Below, one piece after another: positions 54,028 to 64,000 of a stretch of DNA of 64,000 nucleotides (positions are counted from its first letter, which is position 1; each line of letters starts with the position of its first letter). Below the pieces are notes generated by a model, which had not been told where the DNA came from, did no database searches, and was given only the letters and a program-made list of their open reading frames with translations. Both the position numbers and the translations under genes were made by a program. Source of the DNA: Rahnella aceris (GTDB lineage: Bacteria > Pseudomonadota > Gammaproteobacteria > Enterobacterales > Enterobacteriaceae); assembly GCF_011684115.1 (NCBI RefSeq), contig NZ_JAADJV010000001.1, positions 2,659,631-2,723,630 of the forward strand, given 5' to 3'.

Positions 54028-54930
54028 ATGAAACGCCCGGACTATAGAACGCTGCAGGCACTGGACGCGGTGATCCGTGAGCGCGGTTTTGAGCGCGCAG
54101 CGCAGAAGCTTTGCATCACACAATCGGCCGTCTCTCAGCGCATTAAGCAACTGGAAAATTTGTTTGGCCAGCCGCTGCTGGTTCGTACCGTTCCACCCCG
54201 GCCGACTGAACAGGGACAGAAATTACTGGCCTTGTTACATCAGGTGGAATTACTGGAAGAAGAGTGGCTTGGCAGTGACAGCAACAATGAAAGCAATGAT
54301 ACACCTCTGCTGCTTTCACTGGCGGTCAACGCCGACAGTCTGGCAACCTGGCTGTTACCGGCGCTGAAATCAGTGCTGGTTGATTCCCCTATCCGCCTGA
54401 ATTTACAGGTGGAAGACGAAACGCGCACGCAGGAACGTCTGCGTCGTGGTGAAGTGGTGGGCGCGGTAAGTATTCAACCCCAGCCACTGCCGAGCTGTCT
54501 GGTGGATCAGCTTGGTGCGCTGGACTATTTGTTTGTGGGTTCGAAACCTTTTGCTGATCGCTATTTCCCGAACGGCGTTACCCGCTCCGCCTTGCTGAAA
54601 GCGCCTGCGGTAGCGTTTGACCATCTGGACGATATGCATCAGGCCTTCCTGCAACAGAACTTCGATTTATCGCCGGGCAGCGTGCCGTGCCACATCGTTA
54701 ACTCGTCGGAAGCCTTTGTGCAACTGGCCCGTCAGGGCACCACCTGCTGCATGATCCCGCATCTGCAAATCGAGAAAGAGTTGGAAAGCGGCGAGCTGAT
54801 CGACCTGACGCCCGGCCTGTTCCAGCGCCGTATGCTTTACTGGCACCGTTTTGCGCCCGAAAGCCGCATGATGCGTAAAGTCACCGATGCACTGATCGCC
54901 CACGGACATCAGGTGTTGCGTCAGGACTGA
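54028..54930 (+). CDS. argP: ArgP (IciA), LysR-family regulator of arginine/lysine export and metabolism
   Basis: From ATG 54028 (AGGGA upstream) it has 300 residues. The helix-turn-helix ([43 protein letters not shown]) and overall pattern match E. coli ArgP. ArgP activates argO in response to arginine and is converted to a blocker by lysine; argO itself is at 57724 here, about 2.8 kb away instead of almost adjacent, with four genes between. Confidence 0.95.
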   Translation: MKRPDYRTLQALDAVIRERGFERAAQKLCITQSAVSQRIKQLENLFGQPLLVRTVPPRPTEQGQKLLALLHQVELLEEEWLGSDSNNESNDTPLLLSLAVNADSLATWLLPALKSVLVDSPIRLNLQVEDETRTQERLRRGEVVGAVSIQPQPLPSCLVDQLGALDYLFVGSKPFADRYFPNGVTRSALLKAPAVAFDHLDDMHQAFLQQNFDLSPGSVPCHIVNSSEAFVQLARQGTTCCMIPHLQIEKELESGELIDLTPGLFQRRMLYWHRFAPESRMMRKVTDALIAHGHQVLRQD

Positions 54931-54946
54931 CAGAATTATCCGGCGT

Positions 54947-54971
54947 GAAAAGCGGCGTTTAACCGCTTTTC
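54947..54971. terminator. Bidirectional terminator between argP and convergent LysR gene
   Basis: GAAAAGCGG / CCGCTTTTC with loop CGTTTAA lies just after argP. It overlaps the TAA stop codon of the facing LysR gene (54959-54961). Confidence 0.7.
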
Positions 54972-55867
54972 TCCCGGACCATCTCGATCAATGCCCGCAG
55001 GCTCGCGGGCACATGCCGGTTGCCCGCGAAGTAGAGAAACAAACCGGGGATTGGCGGGCACCAGTCTTCCAGCACTGCAATCAGCCGCCCTTCTTTCAGC
55101 GCAACCTGCGCATAATCTTCAGGAACATACGCGATCCCCAGCCCGTCCTGTGCGGCCTCAATCATCAGTTGCGTATTATCCAGCGTCAGATTTCCCGGCA
55201 CATCCACCGCCACTTCCTGCCCGCGTTTGTGGAACTCCCAGCGATAGCGTTTTCCGCTGGGCAGGCGCTGACGCAGACACTGATGGCGGGCGAGATCATC
55301 CGGCGTTTCAGGGGCGGGATGCGCCGCAAGATAATCCGGCGAAGCCACGGTCAGAAAGCGCATGTCGGGGCTGAGCCGCACAGCGATCATGTCCCGTGGA
55401 ACCGCTTCTCCCAGCCGGATCCCTGCGTCAAACCCTTCCCCGACAATATCCACCAGCTTTCCTTCCGCCACCAGATCCAGCGCCACACCGGGATAACGCG
55501 CCATGAATTGCGGCACAATATTGCGCAACAACAAGCGGATAGCGCCCTCGCTGCCGTTGATACGTAATTCACCCGTCAGCCGCCCCGGCTCGCCCGCCAC
55601 GTCTTCCAGCGCCGCATCAAGCCCGTTCATCAGCGGATTAATCCGTTTCAGCAGGCGTTCACCCGTTTCGGTCAGTGACACACTGCGCGTCGTGCGGTGC
55701 AAAAGGCGTGCGCCAAGACGATCTTCAAGCCCGCGCATAATATGGCTGAGCGAGGATCGGGTAATGCCTAAAAGATCGGCGGCACGGCGGAAACTGCGGT
55801 GTTCAGCAACCGCCATAAAGGCCCTGAGTTCTGCCAGGGTCGGTTTGCTCAATAATGGTTTGCTCAT
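54959..55867 (-). CDS. LysR-family regulator (PecT/DmlR-like group)
   Basis: The 302-residue protein has an N-terminal winged helix ([45 protein letters not shown]) and an effector domain ([36 protein letters not shown]). The latter segment is typical of the group that controls a divergent oxidoreductase gene. It is divergent from the SDR gene at 55974, its probable target. The inducer is unknown. Confidence 0.87.
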   Translation of the reverse strand: MSKPLLSKPTLAELRAFMAVAEHRSFRRAADLLGITRSSLSHIMRGLEDRLGARLLHRTTRSVSLTETGERLLKRINPLMNGLDAALEDVAGEPGRLTGELRINGSEGAIRLLLRNIVPQFMARYPGVALDLVAEGKLVDIVGEGFDAGIRLGEAVPRDMIAVRLSPDMRFLTVASPDYLAAHPAPETPDDLARHQCLRQRLPSGKRYRWEFHKRGQEVAVDVPGNLTLDNTQLMIEAAQDGLGIAYVPEDYAQVALKEGRLIAVLEDWCPPIPGLFLYFAGNRHVPASLRALIEMVREKSG

Positions 55868-55973
55868 TGGTGGGGAATATTCACCTGTTCATGCGGGTTA
55901 TTGGGTATTAACGCAACAATAGTATTGCCCTACCCTGAATGTCTGGCAACTTCTGCAACAGAGGCATTTGATA

Positions 55974-56816
55974 ATGGCAAAGACATGGTTTATTACCGGC
56001 ACATCGACCGGCCTTGGACGTCTGCTCACTGAACAGCTACTTGAGCGCGGTGACCGGGTGATCGCCACCTTACGCAAGCCGGGTGCGCTTGACGCCTTAC
56101 AGGCGATCTATGGCGATCAGTTGCATAGCATCACGCTCGACGTCACAGACACTCCGGCAATCAGAGCAGCCGTTGCCGGAGCATTCGCTAAGATGGGACG
56201 TATTGATGTCGTGGTCAGCAATGCCGGTTATGGCCTGTTCGGCGCAGGCGAAGAAACCAGTGACGAACAAATCGACAGGCAGATCGCCACTAACCTGGTG
56301 GGTTCGATCCAGCTTATCCGCGCCGTTTTACCCTACCTGCGCGGACAAGGTGGCGGCCGGATTGTGCAGGTTTCATCGGAAGGCGGACAGATCGCTTATC
56401 CCAACTTCAGTCTTTATCATGCGACCAAATGGGGGATTGAAGGGTTTGTCGAATCCGTTGCGCAGGAAGTGGCACCGTTTGGCATTGATTTCCTGATCGT
56501 GGAACCCGGCCCGACCAGCACAGAATTTGGCGCCGGGCTGGATCATGCCACGCCCTTGCCGTGCTATGAAAAGACACCCGCCGGTGAGGTACGCCGGGCG
56601 ATGGCATCCGGTGATTTCGCCATTAAAGGTGACGCGGTAAATACTGTCCGGGCGATGATCACCGCTGCCGATGCCGTCAGTCCGCCACTACGTCTGGCGC
56701 TGGGCAGTACCGCTTATGCCTCGATCAGCCAGGCGCTGACAGAAAGATTGCGGGTGCTGGAAGCACAGAAACAGGTGACGTTTTCAGCCGATAAAGAAGT
56801 CCGACAGGCAACATAA
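55974..56816 (+). CDS. Short-chain dehydrogenase/reductase
   Basis: From ATG 55974 (GAGG upstream) the protein has 280 residues. It is a classical SDR: TGTSTGLG cofactor loop (about residues 8-15), VSNAGYG, catalytic Ser in VQVSSEGG, and the YHATKWG Tyr-Lys pair. The C-terminal VEPGPTSTEFG is also typical. The substrate is unknown. LysR/SDR pairs of this type are usually accessory; this one interrupts the E. coli-like argP-argO order. Confidence 0.87.
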   Translation: MAKTWFITGTSTGLGRLLTEQLLERGDRVIATLRKPGALDALQAIYGDQLHSITLDVTDTPAIRAAVAGAFAKMGRIDVVVSNAGYGLFGAGEETSDEQIDRQIATNLVGSIQLIRAVLPYLRGQGGGRIVQVSSEGGQIAYPNFSLYHATKWGIEGFVESVAQEVAPFGIDFLIVEPGPTSTEFGAGLDHATPLPCYEKTPAGEVRRAMASGDFAIKGDAVNTVRAMITAADAVSPPLRLALGSTAYASISQALTERLRVLEAQKQVTFSADKEVRQAT

Positions 56817-56828
56817 AAGGTCAGAAAC

Positions 56829-56854
56829 AAAAAACCCGCCGGAGCGGGTTTTTT
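56829..56854. terminator. Bidirectional terminator between SDR and yggE
   Basis: AAAAAACCCGC-CGGA-GCGGGTTTTTT lies between the convergent stop codons, with A and T runs on the two sides. Confidence 0.9.
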
Positions 56855-56873
56855 CATTTTTACAGAATCATTC

Positions 56874-57620
56874 TTACTGAGCCGGAGCCGGAGCAGGTGC
56901 CTGAGGCTGCAATTCGAATACCACATCGACCTGATCGTCGAAATGAATACTTTGCTGCTCGTAGGTTTGCGCGACATCGCTCTGCCCTGCGGCTTCGGCG
57001 GTTTTATACATACGCGCCACCGGCATCGGCTGGTAGTTAGCAACGTGATAACGAATGCTGTAAACCGGCCCCAGTTTGGTATGGAAACCTTCGGCCAGCG
57101 ATTTTGCCTGCTGCGTGGCGTTTTCAATCGCTTTCTGACGCGCTTCATCACGGAATTTATCCGGATTGGCGACGCCCAGTTCAACCGCACGCACTTCATT
57201 CAGGCCGGATTTCAGCGCGCCATCCAGCAGTTCATTCAGCTTGTCGAGCTGACGCAAAGTTACCTGAACCTGACGCACGGCGCGGTAGCCCTTGAGCTGT
57301 GACGTGCCATCTTTCAGGTAGTTATATTCCGGCTGAGTACGCAGGTTCGCCGCATTGATATCTTTTTTCTCAATGCCGTTTTTCTGCAGGAAAGCAAAGT
57401 ACTCTGCCACGCGTTCATCAGCCTGCTTCTTGGCGCTGGCTGAATCGTTCGCTGACACGCTGACTTCGATCGCCAGCGTCGCGATATCCGGCGTGGCATC
57501 CACGCTTGCGGTGCCTGACGTCACGACGTGCGGCCCGGCAGGTAATTCTGCCGCCTGTAACGCCAGCGGTAATGTCCCTAATCCCAACATCGCTGCTACA
57601 GCCAATGCTTTCAGTTTCAC
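56874..57620 (-). CDS. yggE: YggE, periplasmic SIMPL-domain (DUF541) protein
   Basis: GTG 57620 is chosen: a strong GGAGG lies five bases upstream and the protein then starts with a signal peptide (MKLKALAVAAMLGLGTLPLALQA|AELP). The mature protein has the SIMPL pattern VTSGTASVDATPDIATLAIEVSVSA, TQPEYNYLKDGTSQLKGYRAVRQVQVTL, and ENATQQAKSLAEGF. E. coli YggE is linked to lowered oxidative stress. It has 248 residues against 246. The C-terminus is a short Pro/Ala-rich tail. Confidence 0.93.
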   Translation of the reverse strand: MKLKALAVAAMLGLGTLPLALQAAELPAGPHVVTSGTASVDATPDIATLAIEVSVSANDSASAKKQADERVAEYFAFLQKNGIEKKDINAANLRTQPEYNYLKDGTSQLKGYRAVRQVQVTLRQLDKLNELLDGALKSGLNEVRAVELGVANPDKFRDEARQKAIENATQQAKSLAEGFHTKLGPVYSIRYHVANYQPMPVARMYKTAEAAGQSDVAQTYEQQSIHFDDQVDVVFELQPQAPAPAPAQ

Positions 57621-57723
57621 AGTGCCTCCATTAATCATCAAAGATCTGGCAATAGATAGGTCAAACAATCTGCGAAACCGTAGCATAATCCGTTACAACA
57701 GAAACTAAGATTAGTGACAAAAC

Positions 57724-58341
57724 TTAAAATACCCCGGTCTGACGCGCCAGTTGTATTGCAATTCCCCACATGATCACGCCGACGATAAAGTTGATGACGC
57801 GCTGCACTTTGCCGGTATTCAGCCAGGGCGCGAGCATGGCGGCGAGAATGGCCAGCCCGAAGAACCACATCACCGATGCACTGACCGCACCGAGTGCAAA
57901 CCATGAACGCTCATCATGGCTGAGACTGCCGCCCAGACTGCCGAGCACCACGAAAGTATCGAGATAAACATGCGGATTCAGCCAGGTCACCGCCAGCATG
58001 CTGACGACAATTTTCCAGCGACTTTGCTTCGCCACTTCAGCCTGCGCCAGTTCGGGGTTTTTGCTGAATGCCGTGCGAAATGCGCCCCAGCCATACCACA
58101 GTAAAAATGCCACGCCCCCCCAGCTCACCAGCAACAGCAACGTCGGAGATTTGCTCAGCAACGCGCTTCCGCCAAAAATGCCGCCGCAAATCAGCGCGAT
58201 GTCACTCAGGGCGCACAAACCGGCGATCATCAGATGATACTGACGACGGATGCCCTGATTCATCACAAATGCATTCTGCGGGCCAATGGGTAAAATCATC
58301 GCGGCGCTCATCGCCAGTCCTTGCAGGAAAATAGCCAGCAT
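57724..58341 (-). CDS. argO: ArgO, arginine exporter (LysE family)
   Basis: This 205-residue inner-membrane protein has six hydrophobic segments and the LysE-family N-terminus [40 protein letters not shown] is also typical. It exports arginine (and canavanine in E. coli) under ArgP control. It lies between mscS and yggE, as in E. coli. Confidence 0.94.
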   Translation of the reverse strand: MLAIFLQGLAMSAAMILPIGPQNAFVMNQGIRRQYHLMIAGLCALSDIALICGGIFGGSALLSKSPTLLLLVSWGGVAFLLWYGWGAFRTAFSKNPELAQAEVAKQSRWKIVVSMLAVTWLNPHVYLDTFVVLGSLGGSLSHDERSWFALGAVSASVMWFFGLAILAAMLAPWLNTGKVQRVINFIVGVIMWGIAIQLARQTGVF

Positions 58342-58472
58342 GGGATATCCTTCAGAGAGTGAATAACAGAGATTGCGCGCAGTGTAAGGGCTTAGCCGGT
58401 ATAAGAGGAAATGGATATTTCTAATCGCTCATTAGACTGGCTTATCAGTGGCAGGATGATTTTTCAGGCATG

Positions 58473-58494
58473 AAAAAGGCGCCCGCAGGCGCCT
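58473..58494 (-). terminator. Rho-independent terminator of mscS
   Basis: On the minus strand AGGCGCC-TGCG-GGCGCC is followed by TTTTTCATG, 29 bp after the mscS stop codon. Confidence 0.85.
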
Positions 58495-58522
58495 GTGAAA
58501 ATCTGAATCCGGGAAGCATACT

Positions 58523-59410
58523 TTATTCGAAAGTGCGTCGTTCTTCCTGCTGGTTGCCCGCCGCATTCGCCACCTGATACAGGTGAACATCCATCTGCGG
58601 ATACGCAATATTGATATTATTTTTATCCAGCGCGCGTTTGAACGATTCCAGCAGATCCCATTTCACGTTCTGTGCATCACCGTTGCTGGTCCAGGCGTAC
58701 ACAATGAAATTCAGGGTTGAAGCTGCCATTTCGTTGAGGCGAACCACGACGTCTTTATCTTTCAAAACACGCTGATCGGCCGTGATGATGTCGGTCAGGA
58801 TCGTTTTCACCAGATCGATGTCAGAGTCATAACCCACGCCCACCGTCAGCTCGATACGGCTGGTCGGTTCGCGTGAATTATTGATGATGTTACCGGCGAT
58901 GATTTTACCATTCGGCACCACAATGATTTTGTTGTCCGGCGTACGCAGGGTAGTGGAAAAAATTTGTACCTGAGTGACGGTACCGGCCACGCCGCCGAGA
59001 TCGACATATTCACCGGCACGGAACGGACGGAAGATCACCAGCAAAACACCGGCCGCAAAGTTGGACAGCGACCCCTGTAATGCCAGACCGACAGCCAGAC
59101 CGGCGGCACCGATGACGGCAATCACGGACGTGGTTTGCACGCCAATCCGCCCCAGAACCGCAATCAGCGTGAAGGCGATAATCGCGTAACGCACCATGGC
59201 GGAAAGGAAGTCGGAAACGGTGATGTCAATACCACGAACTTTTAAGACCCGGCTGACGGCACCGGAAACGACACGGGCGATAATCATCCCCACAATCAGA
59301 ATGAAGATCGCTGCCACAATATTCACCGCGTAATGAAGCAGTAACGCCTGGTTTCTCACCAACCAGTTGCCAGCATTATTGATGCTGCCCACAACGTTTA
59401 AATCATCCAT
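58523..59410 (-). CDS. mscS: MscS, small-conductance mechanosensitive channel
   Basis: The protein has 295 residues (E. coli 286) and is collinear with it. It has three membrane helices, the pore-lining TM3 rich in Gly/Ala ([30 protein letters not shown]), then the cytoplasmic cage ([45 protein letters not shown]). It opens under hypo-osmotic membrane tension. The C-terminal tail differs and is Glu/Arg-rich. Confidence 0.96.
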   Translation of the reverse strand: MDDLNVVGSINNAGNWLVRNQALLLHYAVNIVAAIFILIVGMIIARVVSGAVSRVLKVRGIDITVSDFLSAMVRYAIIAFTLIAVLGRIGVQTTSVIAVIGAAGLAVGLALQGSLSNFAAGVLLVIFRPFRAGEYVDLGGVAGTVTQVQIFSTTLRTPDNKIIVVPNGKIIAGNIINNSREPTSRIELTVGVGYDSDIDLVKTILTDIITADQRVLKDKDVVVRLNEMAASTLNFIVYAWTSNGDAQNVKWDLLESFKRALDKNNINIAYPQMDVHLYQVANAAGNQQEERRTFE

Positions 59411-59456
59411 TTAAAGTACCCCAAAATTACACCCTCACGGGCTGCAAGAAACCAAA

Positions 59457-59479
59457 GCTGCCCCGTTTAACGAGGCAGC
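59457..59479 (-). terminator. Probable terminator of the lac genes
   Basis: On the minus strand GCTGCC.CGTT-A-AACG.GGCAGC is followed by TTTGGTTTCTT, about 70 bp after the lacY stop codon. Confidence 0.6.
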
Positions 59480-59546
59480 AAGTGTCCTGTAAGGTTAACT
59501 AACAATGCGATGAAGTGCCAATTTCGCAGCAAAGAGTTCAGATAAA

Positions 59547-60815
59547 TTAAGAATTTGCGTGGCTGTTTTTTAACGGTTCAGGGGTTTTGAATGCCTGAAG
59601 GGGGCCGCGGCCGCTCAGCGTAAAGGCTGCGATCACCGTGAAGGTCAGCGCGATGACTCCGAGGATCAGATAGGTGCCGTGGAAACCGATTCGGTCATAC
59701 ATGTTGCCCGCGAAAACGGACATAAAGATGATCGCCACCTGTTTGAAGAAGCAAAAAGTCACCAGATAAATCGTCGCCGAGAAACGCACTTCAAATACTG
59801 AGGTGATGTACTTGAAGCAACCGACAATCAGGAACGGCACCTCAAACATGTGCAAGGTTTTCAGCACCACCACTTCCAGCGGCGATGACGCGAAAGACGA
59901 GCCGATGATGCGCACTGACATGATGGTACCGGCCAGCAGCAAAGCATTCTTGCCACCAATGCGGTTTACTATCAGCGGTGCGAAAAACATGATGCAGGCG
60001 TTGAGCAGTTCGCCCATCGTGGTCACATAGCCAAAGACGCGCGTCCCTTCAGAAGATGACGTGAAGAAGGAGGTAAAGAAGTTGGCAAACTGCTGATCGA
60101 ACACGTCGTACGTACAGGAAACACCGATGACGTACAGCGCCAGGAACCACAGCTTCTTGTCTTTCAGCAGTTCGAGGGCGAGTTTGAGATTGAACGGTTT
60201 GCTGTTCGCCCCCAGTTCGTTGGCCACGCGCGCGCTGGACGTGACTTCCGGTTTGGCGATCAGCAACAGGATGGCGAGGATCACCGCACAGCCGGAGCCG
60301 AGCCAGAACACAAATTCATTGTTGATGGTAAACATGATGCCGACCACCGATGCGCAAAGCGCCCAGCCGACACAACCGAACATACGTGCACGGCCAAATT
60401 CAAAGCTGCTGCGACGGCTGACTTTCTCGATATAGGCTTCAATCGCAGGCGCACCGGCGTTGTAAATCAGGCCAAGGTAAATCCCGCCCACCACCGAACC
60501 GAGATAGATATTAATTTTCAGTAACGGCCCAAACACGTAGATAAAGAATGGCGCAAACAGGATCAGCATGCCGGTGATGATCCACAGCAAATGCTTTTTC
60601 AGCCCCAGTTTATCGGCGAGTAAACCAAACACCGGCTGGAACAACAGTGAGAACAGCGAAATGCTGGCGAAGATAATGCCGGTGTCGCTTTTGCTGATCT
60701 GATTAATATCATGCAGCCAGATCGGGAAGAACGGGAAATAAGCACCCATGATGAAAAAGTAAAAGAAGAAGAACAGCCCGAACATCCAAAAGTTAGTATT
60801 TTTCAGGTAATACAT
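59547..60815 (-). CDS. lacY: LacY, lactose/H+ symporter
   Basis: From ATG 60815 (AAGGAAA ten bases upstream; ATG 60821 two codons earlier is an alternative) it has 422 residues. It is a 12-helix major facilitator protein, nearly collinear with E. coli LacY: the N-terminus [20 protein letters not shown] is shared. Sugar and proton residues are at the E. coli positions for Glu126 and Arg144 ([19 protein letters not shown]). It is downstream of lacZ by 60 bp; no lacA follows. E. coli-type LacY so close in sequence supports true lactose transport. Confidence 0.95.
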   Translation of the reverse strand: MYYLKNTNFWMFGLFFFFYFFIMGAYFPFFPIWLHDINQISKSDTGIIFASISLFSLLFQPVFGLLADKLGLKKHLLWIITGMLILFAPFFIYVFGPLLKINIYLGSVVGGIYLGLIYNAGAPAIEAYIEKVSRRSSFEFGRARMFGCVGWALCASVVGIMFTINNEFVFWLGSGCAVILAILLLIAKPEVTSSARVANELGANSKPFNLKLALELLKDKKLWFLALYVIGVSCTYDVFDQQFANFFTSFFTSSSEGTRVFGYVTTMGELLNACIMFFAPLIVNRIGGKNALLLAGTIMSVRIIGSSFASSPLEVVVLKTLHMFEVPFLIVGCFKYITSVFEVRFSATIYLVTFCFFKQVAIIFMSVFAGNMYDRIGFHGTYLILGVIALTFTVIAAFTLSGRGPLQAFKTPEPLKNSHANS

Positions 60816-60841
60816 AAGCATTTTCCTTACGTCTGAATATC

Positions 60842-60869
60842 GCGCCGCCGGGGATTAACATGGCGGCGC
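60842..60869 (-). other. GC-rich hairpin between lacZ and lacY
   Basis: GCGCCGCC / GGCGGCGC, a perfect 8-bp stem with a 12-nt loop, lies in the 60-bp intercistronic gap. No T tract follows. It could stabilise or process lacZ mRNA. Confidence 0.45.
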
Positions 60870-60875
60870 AGGCTG

Positions 60876-63986
<3,111 letters not shown>

Positions 63987-64000
63987 TTAAATTGTTATGC

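Overview
The window reads as one contiguous stretch of an enterobacterial chromosome. A long block (about 38.8-59.4 kb) keeps the gene order known from Escherichia coli: ygfF, gcvPHT, ubiI, ubiH, pepP, ygfB, zapA, ssrS (6S RNA), fau, serA, rpiA, argP, yggE, argO, mscS. The islands between these core genes are unlike E. coli K-12: a galactitol operon with gatR split off, a GpdQ glycerophosphodiester operon, an allulose-type sugar operon, asr-ydgU placed between fau and serA, and lacZY next to mscS. That mixture fits a non-Escherichia member of the order Enterobacterales, perhaps Yersiniaceae (Rahnella/Rouxiella/Ewingella-like). The genus is a guess from gene content and could not be tested by comparison.

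Layout. 1-3.3 kb: the 3' part of a secreted GH18 chitinase with beta/gamma-crystallin-like modules, then an amino-acid-type periplasmic binding protein. 3.5-10 kb: gatR divergent from gatZABCDY, a complete galactitol PTS and catabolic operon ending in tagatose-1,6-bisphosphate aldolase. 10.1-13.8 kb: three GNAT acetyltransferases, the Ada methylation-repair regulator and an XRE-cupin regulator with a near-perfect palindromic operator. 13.8-19.5 kb: M28 peptidase, orphan binding protein, M20 amidohydrolase, divergent LysR regulator and a PhzF-like protein. 19.6-22.6 kb: a stand-alone N-hydroxylating siderophore-type monooxygenase, a hemolysin III family protein and an HD-domain phosphohydrolase.

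22.6-27.6 kb: a five-gene ABC transporter operon with a GpdQ-like glycerophosphodiesterase embedded in it, so that import and hydrolysis of glycerophosphodiesters are probably coupled. 27.8-30.4 kb is the accessory region. It holds an AT-rich type VI secretion cargo cassette (Hcp with one in-frame amber codon, a type-44-like toxin and a membrane-anchored candidate immunity protein), two long direct repeats, a small unknown gene, and a structured RNA followed by a short Icd-like ORF. The last two look like the relic of a phage P1/P4-type C4 antisense RNA immunity operon. 30.4-38.5 kb: a sugar ABC transporter operon with a RpiR/DeoR-like regulator, a pentulose/hexulose-phosphate epimerase of the AlsE type and two different sugar kinases.

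38.8-59.4 kb: the conserved core. It carries an ERIC element in the gcvT leader, a 6S RNA gene, an acid-shock gene asr with a RstA box and a 27-codon ydgU-like gene after it. 59.5-64 kb: lacY and lacZ with no lacA in the window; lacI, if present, lies beyond the right edge.

Functionally most of the window is sugar and phosphodiester scavenging (chitin, galactitol, an allulose-like sugar, lactose, glycerophosphodiesters, peptides) set around housekeeping one-carbon, serine and ubiquinone genes. The most unusual biology is in the 2.5 kb of 27.8-30.4 kb.
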